A stretch of DNA of 5,391 bases. It comes from an uncultured Eubacteriales bacterium. GTDB lineage: Bacteria; Bacillota; Clostridia; Oscillospirales; Acutalibacteraceae. A program made the translations under genes and the position numbers. A model generated the notes under the pieces. That model saw only the letters and a list, made by a program, of their open reading frames with translations. It was not told where the DNA came from and searched no databases. Every line of letters begins with the position of its first letter. Position 1 is the first letter of the stretch. Positions 1 through 5,391 of the stretch are shown here, piece by piece. The stretch spans positions 1-5,391 of the forward strand of contig ONFW01000188.1 of NCBI GenBank assembly GCA_900317215.1, read 5' to 3'.

Positions 1-26
1 CCTCATGCTAAAACCATACATTAGTT

Positions 27-103
27 TGGCGCGCCGGGAGGGACTCGAACCCCCGACCTACTGGTTCGTAGCCAGTCACTCTATCCGGCTGAGCTACCGG
101 CGC
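27..103 (-). tRNA. tRNA-Arg, anticodon ACG
   Basis: This is a complete 77-nt cloverleaf on the minus strand. The 7-bp acceptor stem pairs GCGCCGG (103-97) with CCGGCGC (37-31). The D stem is GCTC/GAGT, with one G-U pair at its base. The anticodon stem is ACTGG/CCAGT around the loop CTACGAA, which places the anticodon ACG at 69-67. The T arm has the usual TTCGAGT loop. The discriminator base is G (30), and the CCA end is encoded at 29-27. An ACG anticodon in bacteria normally has A34 deaminated to inosine by TadA, so this tRNA should read CGU, CGC and CGA arginine codons. It has its own promoter upstream and is separated from the sirtuin gene by a terminator. Confidence 0.97.
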
Positions 104-131
104 ATAGAGCCTTTTCCTAAGGTACTCCAAT

Positions 132-160
132 ATGATACCACATATATTTAAAAAAAGCAA
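132..160 (-). promoter_or_regulatory. Sigma-A promoter of the tRNA-Arg gene
   Basis: Read on the minus strand, a -35 box TTGCTT (160-155) is followed by a 17-nt spacer and a -10 box TATCAT (137-132). A TGn extension (TGG, 140-138) lies directly before the -10 box. Transcription should begin near position 125, about 20 nt before the tRNA 5' end. The 50 bases upstream of the -35 box are very AT-rich, as expected of an UP-like element at a stable-RNA promoter, though this last point is inference. Confidence 0.75.
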
Positions 161-242
161 GAGTTATTTTTCGATCAATTGCAATAATTTACGATATTTT
201 TAATATTTTGCTTTTTCCGTATTAAAGAGCTGTCGTCAACAT

Positions 243-291
243 AAAAATGCTCCGCCTCGCCACACGGAATACTCCGATGCAGCGGGGCGGA
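243..291 (-). terminator. Intrinsic terminator after the sirtuin gene
   Basis: On the minus strand, about 22 nt after the sirtuin stop codon, TCCGCCCCGC (291-282) pairs with GCGAGGCGGA (260-251). This gives a 10-bp GC-rich stem with one mismatch. The 21-nt loop holds a second small hairpin, CGGA/TCCG (276-265). Three bases after the stem comes a run of five T (247-243). It should end the transglutaminase-sirtuin transcript and insulate the tRNA gene beyond it. Confidence 0.8.
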
Positions 292-313
292 TACATCATT
301 CAATTGCTACAAG

Positions 314-1027
314 TCACAGAACACATTCTCCAAGAACCTGACCTATAGGATCTCTTATCACGATATCGGCTCTTTCGTCAAACAAGGTCTCCGATTTGTT
401 CAGGAGAACTATCTTGTCTCCTTCAAAATAATTCAAAAAGCCTGCCGCAGGATATACATTCAGCGATGTACCGCCTATTATCAGGACCTCGGCCTTTGAT
501 ATGGCTCTGACAGCCTTGCGCACGGTATCATCATCAAGCCCCTCCTCATAAAGCACAACATCGGGCTTGATCGTACCCCCGCAGGAGCATTTCGGAATGC
601 CCTTGCTTTCTGTTATTGCCGAAAGGTCATAGAATTTCCTGCACCTCATGCAGTAGTTCCTCATCACCGAGCCATGCAGCTCATACACCTTTTTGCTGCC
701 TGCAGCCTGGTGAAGTCCGTCTATATTCTGCGTTACGACAGCCTTGAGCTTACCCTGCTGTTCAAGCCTGGCAAGGGCGATATGGGCCTTGTTCGGCTTA
801 GCCTGTGTGCAGATCATCTTATCCCTGTAGAAATCATAGAAATCTGCTGTGTTGGACATAAAGAAGCTATGACTGAGTATCCTCTCTGGAGGATATTTAT
901 ACTTCTGATTATATAGTCCGTCAACGCTTCTGAAATCCGGAATTCCGCTTTCGGTAGAAACTCCGGCTCCTCCGAAGAAAACTATGTTGTCGCTTTTTTC
1001 TATCAGGGCTTTAAGTTCCTCGTACAT
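314..1027 (-). CDS. Sir2-family NAD-dependent protein deacylase (sirtuin, CobB/SrtN type)
   Basis: A cytoplasmic enzyme expected to remove acyl groups from protein lysines using NAD+, giving nicotinamide and O-acyl-ADP-ribose. The 237-residue product is the usual size of a small bacterial sirtuin. In this numbering the Rossmann motif GAGVSTESGIPDFR begins at about residue 20, TQNIDGLH lies at 99-105, the catalytic His is H118 in ELHGS, and GGTSLNVYP is at 185-193. Four cysteines (126, 129, 147, 149) in a Cx2C-x17-CxC pattern should bind zinc. The IPDFR sequence fits ordinary deacetylase-type bacterial sirtuins rather than the desuccinylase type, but substrate choice cannot be fixed from sequence. 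An in-frame ATG at 1063 would add 12 residues. I prefer 1027 because GAGGGGAAGG lies 6 nt before it, while 1063 has no ribosome site, and the shorter form matches the usual distance to the GAG motif. The gene follows the transglutaminase-like gene with no terminator between them, so it is probably cotranscribed. Confidence 0.93.
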   Translation of the reverse strand: MYEELKALIEKSDNIVFFGGAGVSTESGIPDFRSVDGLYNQKYKYPPERILSHSFFMSNTADFYDFYRDKMICTQAKPNKAHIALARLEQQGKLKAVVTQNIDGLHQAAGSKKVYELHGSVMRNYCMRCRKFYDLSAITESKGIPKCSCGGTIKPDVVLYEEGLDDDTVRKAVRAISKAEVLIIGGTSLNVYPAAGFLNYFEGDKIVLLNKSETLFDERADIVIRDPIGQVLGECVL

Positions 1028-1033
1028 ATAAGA

Positions 1034-1043
1034 CCTTCCCCTC
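1034..1043 (-). promoter_or_regulatory. Ribosome binding site that sets the sirtuin start at 1027
   Basis: Purine-rich GAGGGGAAGG (1043-1034) ends 6 nt before the ATG at 1027-1025. The competing upstream ATG at 1063 is preceded by TTGATCCTTCGCA, which has no Shine-Dalgarno match. The site is moderate rather than consensus. Confidence 0.6.
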
Positions 1044-1072
1044 AAAATAATCTGTTCTGTCATTGCGAAGGA

Positions 1073-2791
1073 TCAACTAATGGTTATTGCAAAATGCACA
1101 TATCCGGCAAGCTTCCATGTCTTGTAGGAGGCTCCCCACGAATAGGTGCCCATCGGCAGATTTCGTTTAGCAAGATTCACTAACTCATTGTAAGAAAGCT
1201 CCGTCTTGATTATAAAGTCATGTGTTGTTTTCTCCCAGATGTTTATGGCGCTAACGCCGCTTTCAAATTCCTCCTGGGTATTGCAGAAAACGACATTCGG
1301 CAATGCCTGCTTTTCTTCATCTATCACGTTTTCGATGAACTGATCGACCGGCTGCGGCGAAGTACAGCTGTTTTTCTCACTCTGAGCATTATGGTCAAGA
1401 TCAATAACACTGTCGGGTATCATGAAGTAGGTATATTGGAGATTGTCTCCGTAATCGCTGTCCGTCACGGGATCATCCCATGTCACGTCTACGTTATACC
1501 AATTGCCGTTCCACTTGACCTGGTTCCATGCATGAAGTTCAGTGCTTGAGCCGTTAAAGCCCGTACCGGTCACACGTATAGCATCAAATCCTGCCCGAGT
1601 GGCAAGAACAACAAAAGCCTTTGCGTATCCGTCACATACTGCAATGCGCGTCTCGAAAAGCCCCTCTGCTGTAAACGAGGTTTCAGGTATATTCCCTGAA
1701 GCCAGACCCTCGGTGTCATATCTTACATTCCTGACCAGCCAATTATGGATAGCTCTTATCTTTTCAAGATCGGACATTCCGGGCTTGATCGCTTCTGCGA
1801 GTATCCTGTCGACATCATCAAGCTCCTTCTCCTCAACTGTAAGATTAAAATACTTCTTTGCCGCAGTGTTCTTTACATCCCTTGCAACGGAGCAAAGAGT
1901 ATAGGTCCCTTCCTTTTCCGGAGTAAAAGTCATGGTTTCCTCTGCGTCCTTTGCTCTTACAACGCTCCATGAGCTGTCGTTCTTTTCCTTGACCATCAGG
2001 GAATAGGTGTATCCGGGCTTTCCGCCCTCAGCCGCACCTGTTACCGTTACCGTTCCGCCCGGCTCAACGCTGGCTGCAGAAACTATTGAAGTATTCTTAA
2101 GCTTTGCATATACCTTCAGTGTCAGCTTCTTTTCGGATATTCTGCCGTTCTTATCCTTGACCTTTACCGCAACGTCGTAATCCTCAGTCCTGAGCGGCTT
2201 GATATCAACGCTTGTGTTGTCGCTGTAGTACTGCTTTACGCTCCATTTTGTGTCACTGCTCTTTTTGTAGAGAACCGCATAGGTATTCTCCCCTGCTCCT
2301 CCGGTCGCCTTTGCATTCACCGTAACGGTGTCGCCAAGATATATTTCTGTCTTTGACAGTGTCGATTTGTTTACGATATCAGGGCTGACCTTAAGCGCAA
2401 ATCTCTTTCCGACAACTTCACCGCTGCTGTCCTTAGCCTTGACATAGAGATAGTAATTACCGGGCTCATCAGGCTTGAAGTTGATAGTAGGATAGGAGCT
2501 GTAATATCTTTTCAGCTTCCATGAGGTATCCTTATCCTTATTGATATACTGCAGTGCAAAGGTATAGCCGCCGCTTCCTCCTGTCGCCGATGCCTTGATG
2601 ACGGCATACTGCCCGAGGGTCAGAGCATTTGTAGAGATCGTTGAGGTATTGGCAAGCTCCTCATAAGCCACAACCCTATCCCCTCCGCCTCTGGCACTTG
2701 CCGGCAGTGAAGTCATTCCTACGGCAGCGCCTGTGACCATTACTGCGGAAAGCGCAAAAGCAAACATCTTTTTTAACAGTTTTCCTTTCAT
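1073..2791 (-). CDS. Secreted transglutaminase-like (cysteine-protease fold) protein with three tandem beta-sandwich repeats
   Basis: A 572-residue exported protein. Residues 1-33 form a Sec signal peptide: a basic start (KGKLLKK), a hydrophobic core and an ASA cleavage site before R34. Three related repeats follow at about 48-135, 141-227 and 233-319, resembling Y_Y_Y or Ig-like extracellular modules. A transglutaminase-like domain covers about 327-470, with the expected triad Cys386 (VCDGYA), His420 (LHAWN) and Asp435 (NVDVTWDDP). Residues about 495-572 form a further segment that I do not recognise. Such domains may cross-link, hydrolyse or process proteins or peptides at the cell surface; the actual substrate is unknown. 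There is no LPxTG motif, dockerin, SLH repeat or C-terminal membrane helix, so it is probably released or held by its repeats. The start at 2791 has AAAGGAGGT 6 nt upstream. An in-frame ATG at 2839 is rejected because it lies within the promoter. The sirtuin gene follows. Confidence 0.93.
   Translation of the reverse strand: MKGKLLKKMFAFALSAVMVTGAAVGMTSLPASARGGGDRVVAYEELANTSTISTNALTLGQYAVIKASATGGSGGYTFALQYINKDKDTSWKLKRYYSSYPTINFKPDEPGNYYLYVKAKDSSGEVVGKRFALKVSPDIVNKSTLSKTEIYLGDTVTVNAKATGGAGENTYAVLYKKSSDTKWSVKQYYSDNTSVDIKPLRTEDYDVAVKVKDKNGRISEKKLTLKVYAKLKNTSIVSAASVEPGGTVTVTGAAEGGKPGYTYSLMVKEKNDSSWSVVRAKDAEETMTFTPEKEGTYTLCSVARDVKNTAAKKYFNLTVEEKELDDVDRILAEAIKPGMSDLEKIRAIHNWLVRNVRYDTEGLASGNIPETSFTAEGLFETRIAVCDGYAKAFVVLATRAGFDAIRVTGTGFNGSSTELHAWNQVKWNGNWYNVDVTWDDPVTDSDYGDNLQYTYFMIPDSVIDLDHNAQSEKNSCTSPQPVDQFIENVIDEEKQALPNVVFCNTQEEFESGVSAINIWEKTTHDFIIKTELSYNELVNLAKRNLPMGTYSWGASYKTWKLAGYVHFAITIS
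1835..2650 (-). repeat. Three tandem ~87-residue repeats in the secreted protein
   Basis: The repeat units are at about 2650-2387, 2371-2111 and 2095-1835. Each starts with N-[TK]-S followed by a strand ending in LG or PGG. Each then has a Gly-rich turn (GGSGGYT, GGAGENT, GGKPGYT), a W-[KS]-[LV] strand, a [KT]P turn before a Y-rich strand (GNYYLYVKAKD, EDYDVAVKVKD, GTYTLCSVARD), and a closing LKV or LTV. Units 1 and 2 share a YYS motif after the W strand, which unit 3 has lost. This is the pattern of triple-tyrosine (Y_Y_Y) or Ig-like folds, usually spacers or binding modules outside the cell. Divergence at the DNA level suggests old duplication. Confidence 0.8.
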
Positions 2792-2797
2792 TGATAT

Positions 2798-2806
2798 ACC
2801 TCCTTT
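2798..2806 (-). promoter_or_regulatory. Strong ribosome binding site of the transglutaminase-like gene
   Basis: AAAGGAGGT (2806-2798) is a near-perfect Shine-Dalgarno sequence with a 6-nt spacer to the ATG at 2791. It decides between this start and the in-frame ATG at 2839. Confidence 0.92.
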
Positions 2807-2827
2807 AGATTTTATCCGGTTAATTAA

Positions 2828-2856
2828 AGTGTATATCATACAAAAAAAGCTGTCAA
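2828..2856 (-). promoter_or_regulatory. Sigma-A promoter of the transglutaminase-sirtuin unit
   Basis: On the minus strand, a perfect -35 box TTGACA (2856-2851) is followed by a 17-nt spacer with a run of seven T, then a -10 box TACACT (2833-2828). Transcription should start near 2821, giving a leader of about 30 nt that carries the AAAGGAGGT site. The flanks are AT-rich. No operator palindrome is evident over the promoter. Confidence 0.85.
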
Positions 2857-3062
2857 TAGCTTTATCATTTTTACAAAATATACCATGCTGAAATTTTGCC
2901 CCTACAATCTATACATATTTAATAAAAATACATCACTTCACCCTATGCGGTCGGATTGCTGCAGCTCTGCGTTTTCTTTTTCATTTTTTCGGACATTCAC
3001 TGATAACAAGTATATAGCCGGAACTCAGACCGGATCTGATACAAGCAGCTTTTTGCCCCTCC
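2857..3062 (-). other. Intergenic stretch with no gene recognised
   Basis: About 200 bases lie between the terminator of the decarboxylase unit and the promoter of the transglutaminase unit. The part near 2860-2940 is AT-rich. I see no tRNA, riboswitch fold or reading frame with a ribosome site on either strand. Small features present are a 15-bp interrupted palindrome (TCAGA/TCTGA, 3025-3039) and the 10-mer TTTTGCCCCT occurring twice (2894-2903 and 3051-3060). Neither is convincing as a functional site. Strand is given only because all flanking units read on the minus strand. Confidence 0.5.
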
Positions 3063-3118
3063 AAAAAAATAATAGCTCCGGCTCAGAAGTGCTGATGCCC
3101 TTCTTTGCCGAAGCTATT
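3063..3118 (-). terminator. Strong intrinsic terminator of the leuB-oadG-oadB unit
   Basis: On the minus strand AATAGCTTCGGC (3118-3107) pairs with GCCGGAGCTATT (3082-3071). The 12-bp stem is unbroken as RNA because its only mismatch is a U-G wobble. The 24-nt loop contains a further 5-bp stem (AGAAG/CTTCT, 3104-3100 with 3089-3085). The stem is followed by AT and then seven T (3069-3063). On the plus strand the wobble becomes a C/A mismatch and no T run follows, so it is oriented for minus-strand transcripts. It lies about 86 nt after the oadB stop. Confidence 0.85.
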
Positions 3119-3169
3119 AATGTGCAAAAATCATACCTAATGGCTTGTCAGCCTATAGAACAAATACAT

Positions 3170-3201
3170 AAAAGGCGCAAGCGTTGAAACAGCCAACGCT
3201 T
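3170..3201 (-). terminator. Hairpin directly after oadB, weak first terminator
   Basis: Three bases after the oadB stop codon, AAGCGTTG (3201-3194) pairs with CAACGCTT (3186-3179) across a 7-nt loop, a perfect 8-bp stem. The run of four T (3173-3170) comes only after five intervening bases (GCGCC), so termination would be inefficient. It may instead protect the mRNA 3' end, with the main stop at the hairpin further downstream. Confidence 0.5.
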
Positions 3202-3204
3202 CAC

Positions 3205-4524
3205 TCATTTGAGCACGCTGATGAGAACGCCCGCAGCGACAGCCGAACCGATAACGCCTGCCACATTCGGTCCCATTGCGTGCATGAGAAGGAAGTTAGC
3301 AGGATTTTCCTCCTGACCGACCTTCTGAGAGATACGAGCAGCCATAGGAACGGCCGAAACACCTGCAGAGCCTATGAGGGGATTGATCTTGCCCTTTGTT
3401 GCCCAGCACATGATCTTGCCGAAGCAAACGCCGCAGGCAGTGCCGAGACAGAAGGCAACAAGTCCGAGTGCGATGATCCCCAGGGTCTTAGGCGTAAGGA
3501 AGAGTGTTCCGCTTGCCGTAGCGCCGACTGTAACGCCAAGGAAGATCGTAACTATATTCATAAGCTCGTTCTGCGCCGTCTTTGCGATCCTGTCAACAAC
3601 TCCGCTTTCCTTGAACAAATTGCCAAGCATCAGCATGCCGACAAGAGGAGCCGCATCGGGCAGAAGTATTGCAACAAGTACAACAACAACTATCGGGAAG
3701 ATGATCTTTTCAAGCTTTGATACGGGGCGGAGCTGCCCCATAACAACAGAACGCTCCTTCTTTGTTGTAAGCATCCTCATGATAGGCGGCTGGATTATCG
3801 GCACGAGAGCCATGTATGAATAAGCTGCGACCGCTATCGGACCAAGAAGCTCTGGAGAAAGCTTTGAGGTAACAAAAATAGCAGTGGGGCCGTCTGCACC
3901 GCCGATAATGGCTATGGAGCCCGCCTCGTTGGTTTTGAAGCCGAGAGCTATTGCTCCGATGAAGGTAATGAAGATACCTATCTGAGCTGCAGCACCAAGG
4001 ATAAAGCTCTTCGGGTTTGCGATAAGCGGACCGAAGTCCGTCATAGCGCCTATGCCAAGGAAGATGAGCGGCGGGAATATGCCAAGATGAACGCCCTGAT
4101 AGAGATAATAGAAAAGTCCGCCGTTTTCGGTAACGGTATAATAGACGACCTTATAAAACTCCGTTCCTTCGACATTGACATGAGTAAGAGCGGAGGGCTC
4201 GAAGCCGGCAGCAATGACCTGCGCCTTTGTCAGCAGTTCCGAGGTCGTGGGATAAGAGGCAGGGTCAAGTCCCCTTGCAGCCACCTGGTCCGCAGTAAGC
4301 ATCTGAGTAACAGGATTAGCCATGATCTCAGGGAATATGTTTACGATCATCATGCCAAAGGCTATAGGCAGGAGGAGCAGCGGCTCATACTGCTTTTTTA
4401 TAGCAAGAAACATCAGCACAAAGGAGATCAGTATCATCACATAGTTCTGCCAGCCGAGATGACAAAGACCCGACGATTCATACAGTCCGACAATAACGCT
4501 GCCGAGCTGAGAGAAAATTTCCAT
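3205..4524 (-). CDS. oadB: Sodium ion-translocating decarboxylase, beta subunit (OadB/GcdB/MmdB family)
   Basis: The 439-residue integral membrane subunit decarboxylates carboxybiotin and couples this to Na+ export. It is a polytopic protein with hydrophobic segments across its length and a longer polar loop at about residues 70-135. Family motifs are AMTDFGPLIANPK (160-172), GGADGPTAIF (208-217), NLFKESGVVDR (302-312), NPLIGSAGVSAVPMAAR (381-397) and HAMGPNVAGVIGSAVAAG (415-432). Residues important in Klebsiella OadB (D203, Y229, N373, G377, S382, R389, from memory) all recur here shifted by exactly 8: D211, Y237, N381, G385, S390, R397. It should therefore be active. The decarboxylated substrate (oxaloacetate, methylmalonyl-CoA or glutaconyl-CoA) depends on an alpha subunit not in this window, so the symbol is for the family. 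AAAGGAAG lies 7 nt before the ATG, and oadG ends 35 nt upstream. Confidence 0.95.
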   Translation of the reverse strand: MEIFSQLGSVIVGLYESSGLCHLGWQNYVMILISFVLMFLAIKKQYEPLLLLPIAFGMMIVNIFPEIMANPVTQMLTADQVAARGLDPASYPTTSELLTKAQVIAAGFEPSALTHVNVEGTEFYKVVYYTVTENGGLFYYLYQGVHLGIFPPLIFLGIGAMTDFGPLIANPKSFILGAAAQIGIFITFIGAIALGFKTNEAGSIAIIGGADGPTAIFVTSKLSPELLGPIAVAAYSYMALVPIIQPPIMRMLTTKKERSVVMGQLRPVSKLEKIIFPIVVVVLVAILLPDAAPLVGMLMLGNLFKESGVVDRIAKTAQNELMNIVTIFLGVTVGATASGTLFLTPKTLGIIALGLVAFCLGTACGVCFGKIMCWATKGKINPLIGSAGVSAVPMAARISQKVGQEENPANFLLMHAMGPNVAGVIGSAVAAGVLISVLK

Positions 4525-4559
4525 GGTTTCTCTTCCTTTCTTTTAGTATACAGTTAAGG

Positions 4560-4952
4560 TCAGAAGGGCGAGGTGTTGCTGATAACTCCTGCATTTCCCC
4601 ATGCAGAGCGTCCCTTCCCGGACCGTTTCACAGCTCTGACCCTGTGGGGCTTGCTTCCGTAAACAGCATCGACCGCTGCGGCAATGACCGCAATGATCTC
4701 CCCCGGTATCTCACCGTTCTCGTCATCAGGCATGGTGTTCTTTACCTCTGCGGCAGGCTCAGCCTTTACCGGCTCGGGAGCCTTTACGGTCTTGACCATA
4801 TTCTTCTTTTCCTTACGGTTCTTTGAGGATCTCTGTGCAGCCTGAATGATCTTTCCGTATACCGTTATGATGATTATGAGCAGTATCAGCACAACGAATA
4901 CGATAATAAAGCCCGCAAGCAGCAAAGACAGTGCAAGCATCATGTTATCCAT
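4560..4952 (-). CDS. oadG: OadG-family subunit (gamma/delta) of sodium-pumping decarboxylase
   Basis: A 130-residue, single-pass membrane protein expected to anchor and assemble the decarboxylase complex by joining the membrane beta subunit to the carboxyltransferase. Residues about 5-35 form one long hydrophobic helix. A basic stretch (KNRKEKK, 44-50) should sit on the cytoplasmic side, followed by a Pro/Ala/Glu/Lys linker (about 52-83). The C-terminal part has EIIAVIAAAVDAVYG (85-99), then basic residues and RSAWGNAG (115-122), a tail typical of clostridial OadG-like proteins. The His-rich zinc-binding end known from Klebsiella OadG is absent, as is any biotin attachment motif. The start is supported by TGAGGT (4966-4961), 8 nt upstream. 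It lies 31 nt after leuB and 35 nt before oadB. The family call rests on this architecture plus the oadB neighbour, as the sequence itself is poorly conserved. Confidence 0.88.
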   Translation of the reverse strand: MDNMMLALSLLLAGFIIVFVVLILLIIIITVYGKIIQAAQRSSKNRKEKKNMVKTVKAPEPVKAEPAAEVKNTMPDDENGEIPGEIIAVIAAAVDAVYGSKPHRVRAVKRSGKGRSAWGNAGVISNTSPF

Positions 4953-4983
4953 TTCTTTTCACCTCAATACAGCTCTTTATTTG

Positions 4984-5391
4984 TCAGAGCAATGCACATA
5001 CAGCATCGCCCATTTCGGTCGTTGTGACCTTCTTAGTGCCTTCCGTATATATATCCGGAGTCCTGGTCGTTTTGAGCACCTCGGCAACAGCCTTTTCAAT
5101 GGCGTCTGCGGCAGCAGGCTCATCAAGCGAATAACGAAGCATCATTGCAACGGAAAGTATCGTTGCAAGCGGATTTGCAATACCCCTGCCTGCAATATCC
5201 GGCGCAGAGCCGTGGATCGGCTCATACATGCCAAGCTTTGTGCTGTTCAGGCTTGCCGATGCAAGCATACCTATCGAACCGCTTATCATCGATGCCTCAT
5301 CAGAAAGAATATCTCCGAAGATATTGGACGTAACAATAACGTCAAACTGCTTTGGGTTTCTGACAAGCTGCATAGCGCAGTTATCAACATA
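4984..5391 (-). CDS. leuB: 3-isopropylmalate dehydrogenase, C-terminal part (cut by window edge)
   Basis: These are the last 135 residues of LeuB, which oxidises and decarboxylates 3-isopropylmalate to 2-oxoisocaproate with NAD+ in leucine biosynthesis (cytoplasmic homodimer). The open frame continues past the right edge of the window, so the start is not visible. An internal ATG at 5373 is not the start, because the codons before it read YVDNCA, a conserved part of the active site. Metal-binding aspartates are seen in YVDNCAMQLV and in SNIFGDILSDEAS. The NAD-binding loop EPIHGSAPDIAGRGIANP carries the Asp that favours NAD over NADP. The C terminus (TPDIYTEGTKKVTTTEMGDA) is the common Firmicutes form. 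The catalytic Lys lies outside the window. It probably heads or continues a leu operon that runs on into oadG and oadB. Confidence 0.95.
   Translation of the reverse strand, partial: YVDNCAMQLVRNPKQFDVIVTSNIFGDILSDEASMISGSIGMLASASLNSTKLGMYEPIHGSAPDIAGRGIANPLATILSVAMMLRYSLDEPAAADAIEKAVAEVLKTTRTPDIYTEGTKKVTTTEMGDAVCALL

Noticed and set aside
1047..1076. Possible sirtuin promoter TTGATC ... GATTAT
   Set aside because: Both boxes match consensus at only four of six positions and the spacer is 18 nt. It is too weak to list as a feature without transcript data.
1220..1972. Several plus-strand open frames antisense to the transglutaminase-like gene
   Set aside because: They overlap the catalytic domain on the opposite strand, have no ribosome sites and yield no recognisable protein.
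2943..2996. 17-residue minus-strand open frame beginning MSEKMKKK
   Set aside because: The sequence before its ATG has no Shine-Dalgarno match and no promoter is visible. A frame this short is expected by chance in an AT-rich spacer.
3025..3039. Interrupted palindrome TCAGA/TCTGA as an operator
   Set aside because: The arms are five bases, it is about 170 bases from the promoter, and no second copy is seen. It is compatible with chance.
2885..3187. 100-codon open frame on the plus strand in the gene-free spacer
   Set aside because: It has no ribosome site before its ATG, and its product is low-complexity without a recognisable motif. It also runs through the strong minus-strand terminator and into the hairpin after oadB.
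3184..3823. Plus-strand open frames antisense to oadB (178 and 149 codons)
   Set aside because: They lie opposite the strongly conserved oadB motifs, lack ribosome sites and have no domain-like sequence. They are shadows of oadB codon use.
4544..4551. TATACT-like -10 box between oadG and oadB
   Set aside because: No acceptable -35 box lies 16-18 nt upstream and there is no TGn extension, so a separate oadB promoter is not supported.
4087..4557. 156-codon plus-strand open frame antisense to the 5' half of oadB
   Set aside because: There is no ribosome site or recognisable motif, and it covers the oadB start region. It is a shadow of the real gene.

Overview
The window looks like a chromosomal segment of an anaerobic Clostridia-type Firmicute, most likely Ruminococcus or a close relative in the Oscillospiraceae. 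This rests on moderate GC with AT-rich spacers, AGGAGG-type ribosome sites, consensus sigma-A promoters, a biotin-type sodium-pump decarboxylase module, and a secreted transglutaminase-like protein with tandem beta-sandwich repeats. The genus is a judgement from memory of similar proteins, not from a search. Every gene I can support lies on the minus strand, so transcription runs from right to left.

From right to left there are three transcription units. (1) 5391-3205: the 3' end of leuB (leucine biosynthesis, cut by the window edge), then oadG (gamma-type subunit) and oadB (beta subunit) of a sodium-translocating decarboxylase. They are spaced 31 and 35 nt apart with no visible internal terminator. 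The unit ends in a hairpin just after oadB and a stronger intrinsic terminator about 90 nt further on. (2) 2856-243: a strong promoter with a TTGACA -35 box drives a secreted 572-residue protein with a signal peptide, three ~87-residue repeats, a transglutaminase-like Cys-His-Asp domain and an unassigned C-terminal segment. A Sir2-family NAD-dependent deacylase follows closely, then an intrinsic terminator. (3) 160-27: a tRNA-Arg(ACG) with its own extended -10 promoter.

The sodium-pump genes are notable for what is missing. Neither a carboxyltransferase (alpha) gene nor a biotin carrier gene sits beside them inside the window, and the operon terminates after oadB. The membrane part therefore probably works with subunits encoded elsewhere. 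Two starts should be set downstream of the longest reading frame: 2791 for the transglutaminase-like protein (the longer start lies inside its promoter) and, less certainly, 1027 for the sirtuin.

The longest stretch without a gene, 2792-3204, holds a promoter, one strong and one weak terminator-like hairpin, and about 200 bases in which I see no gene. I found no mobile element, CRISPR array or clearly new system. The best candidates for follow-up are the unassigned C-terminal segment and repeats of the secreted protein, and the leuB-oadG-oadB arrangement.
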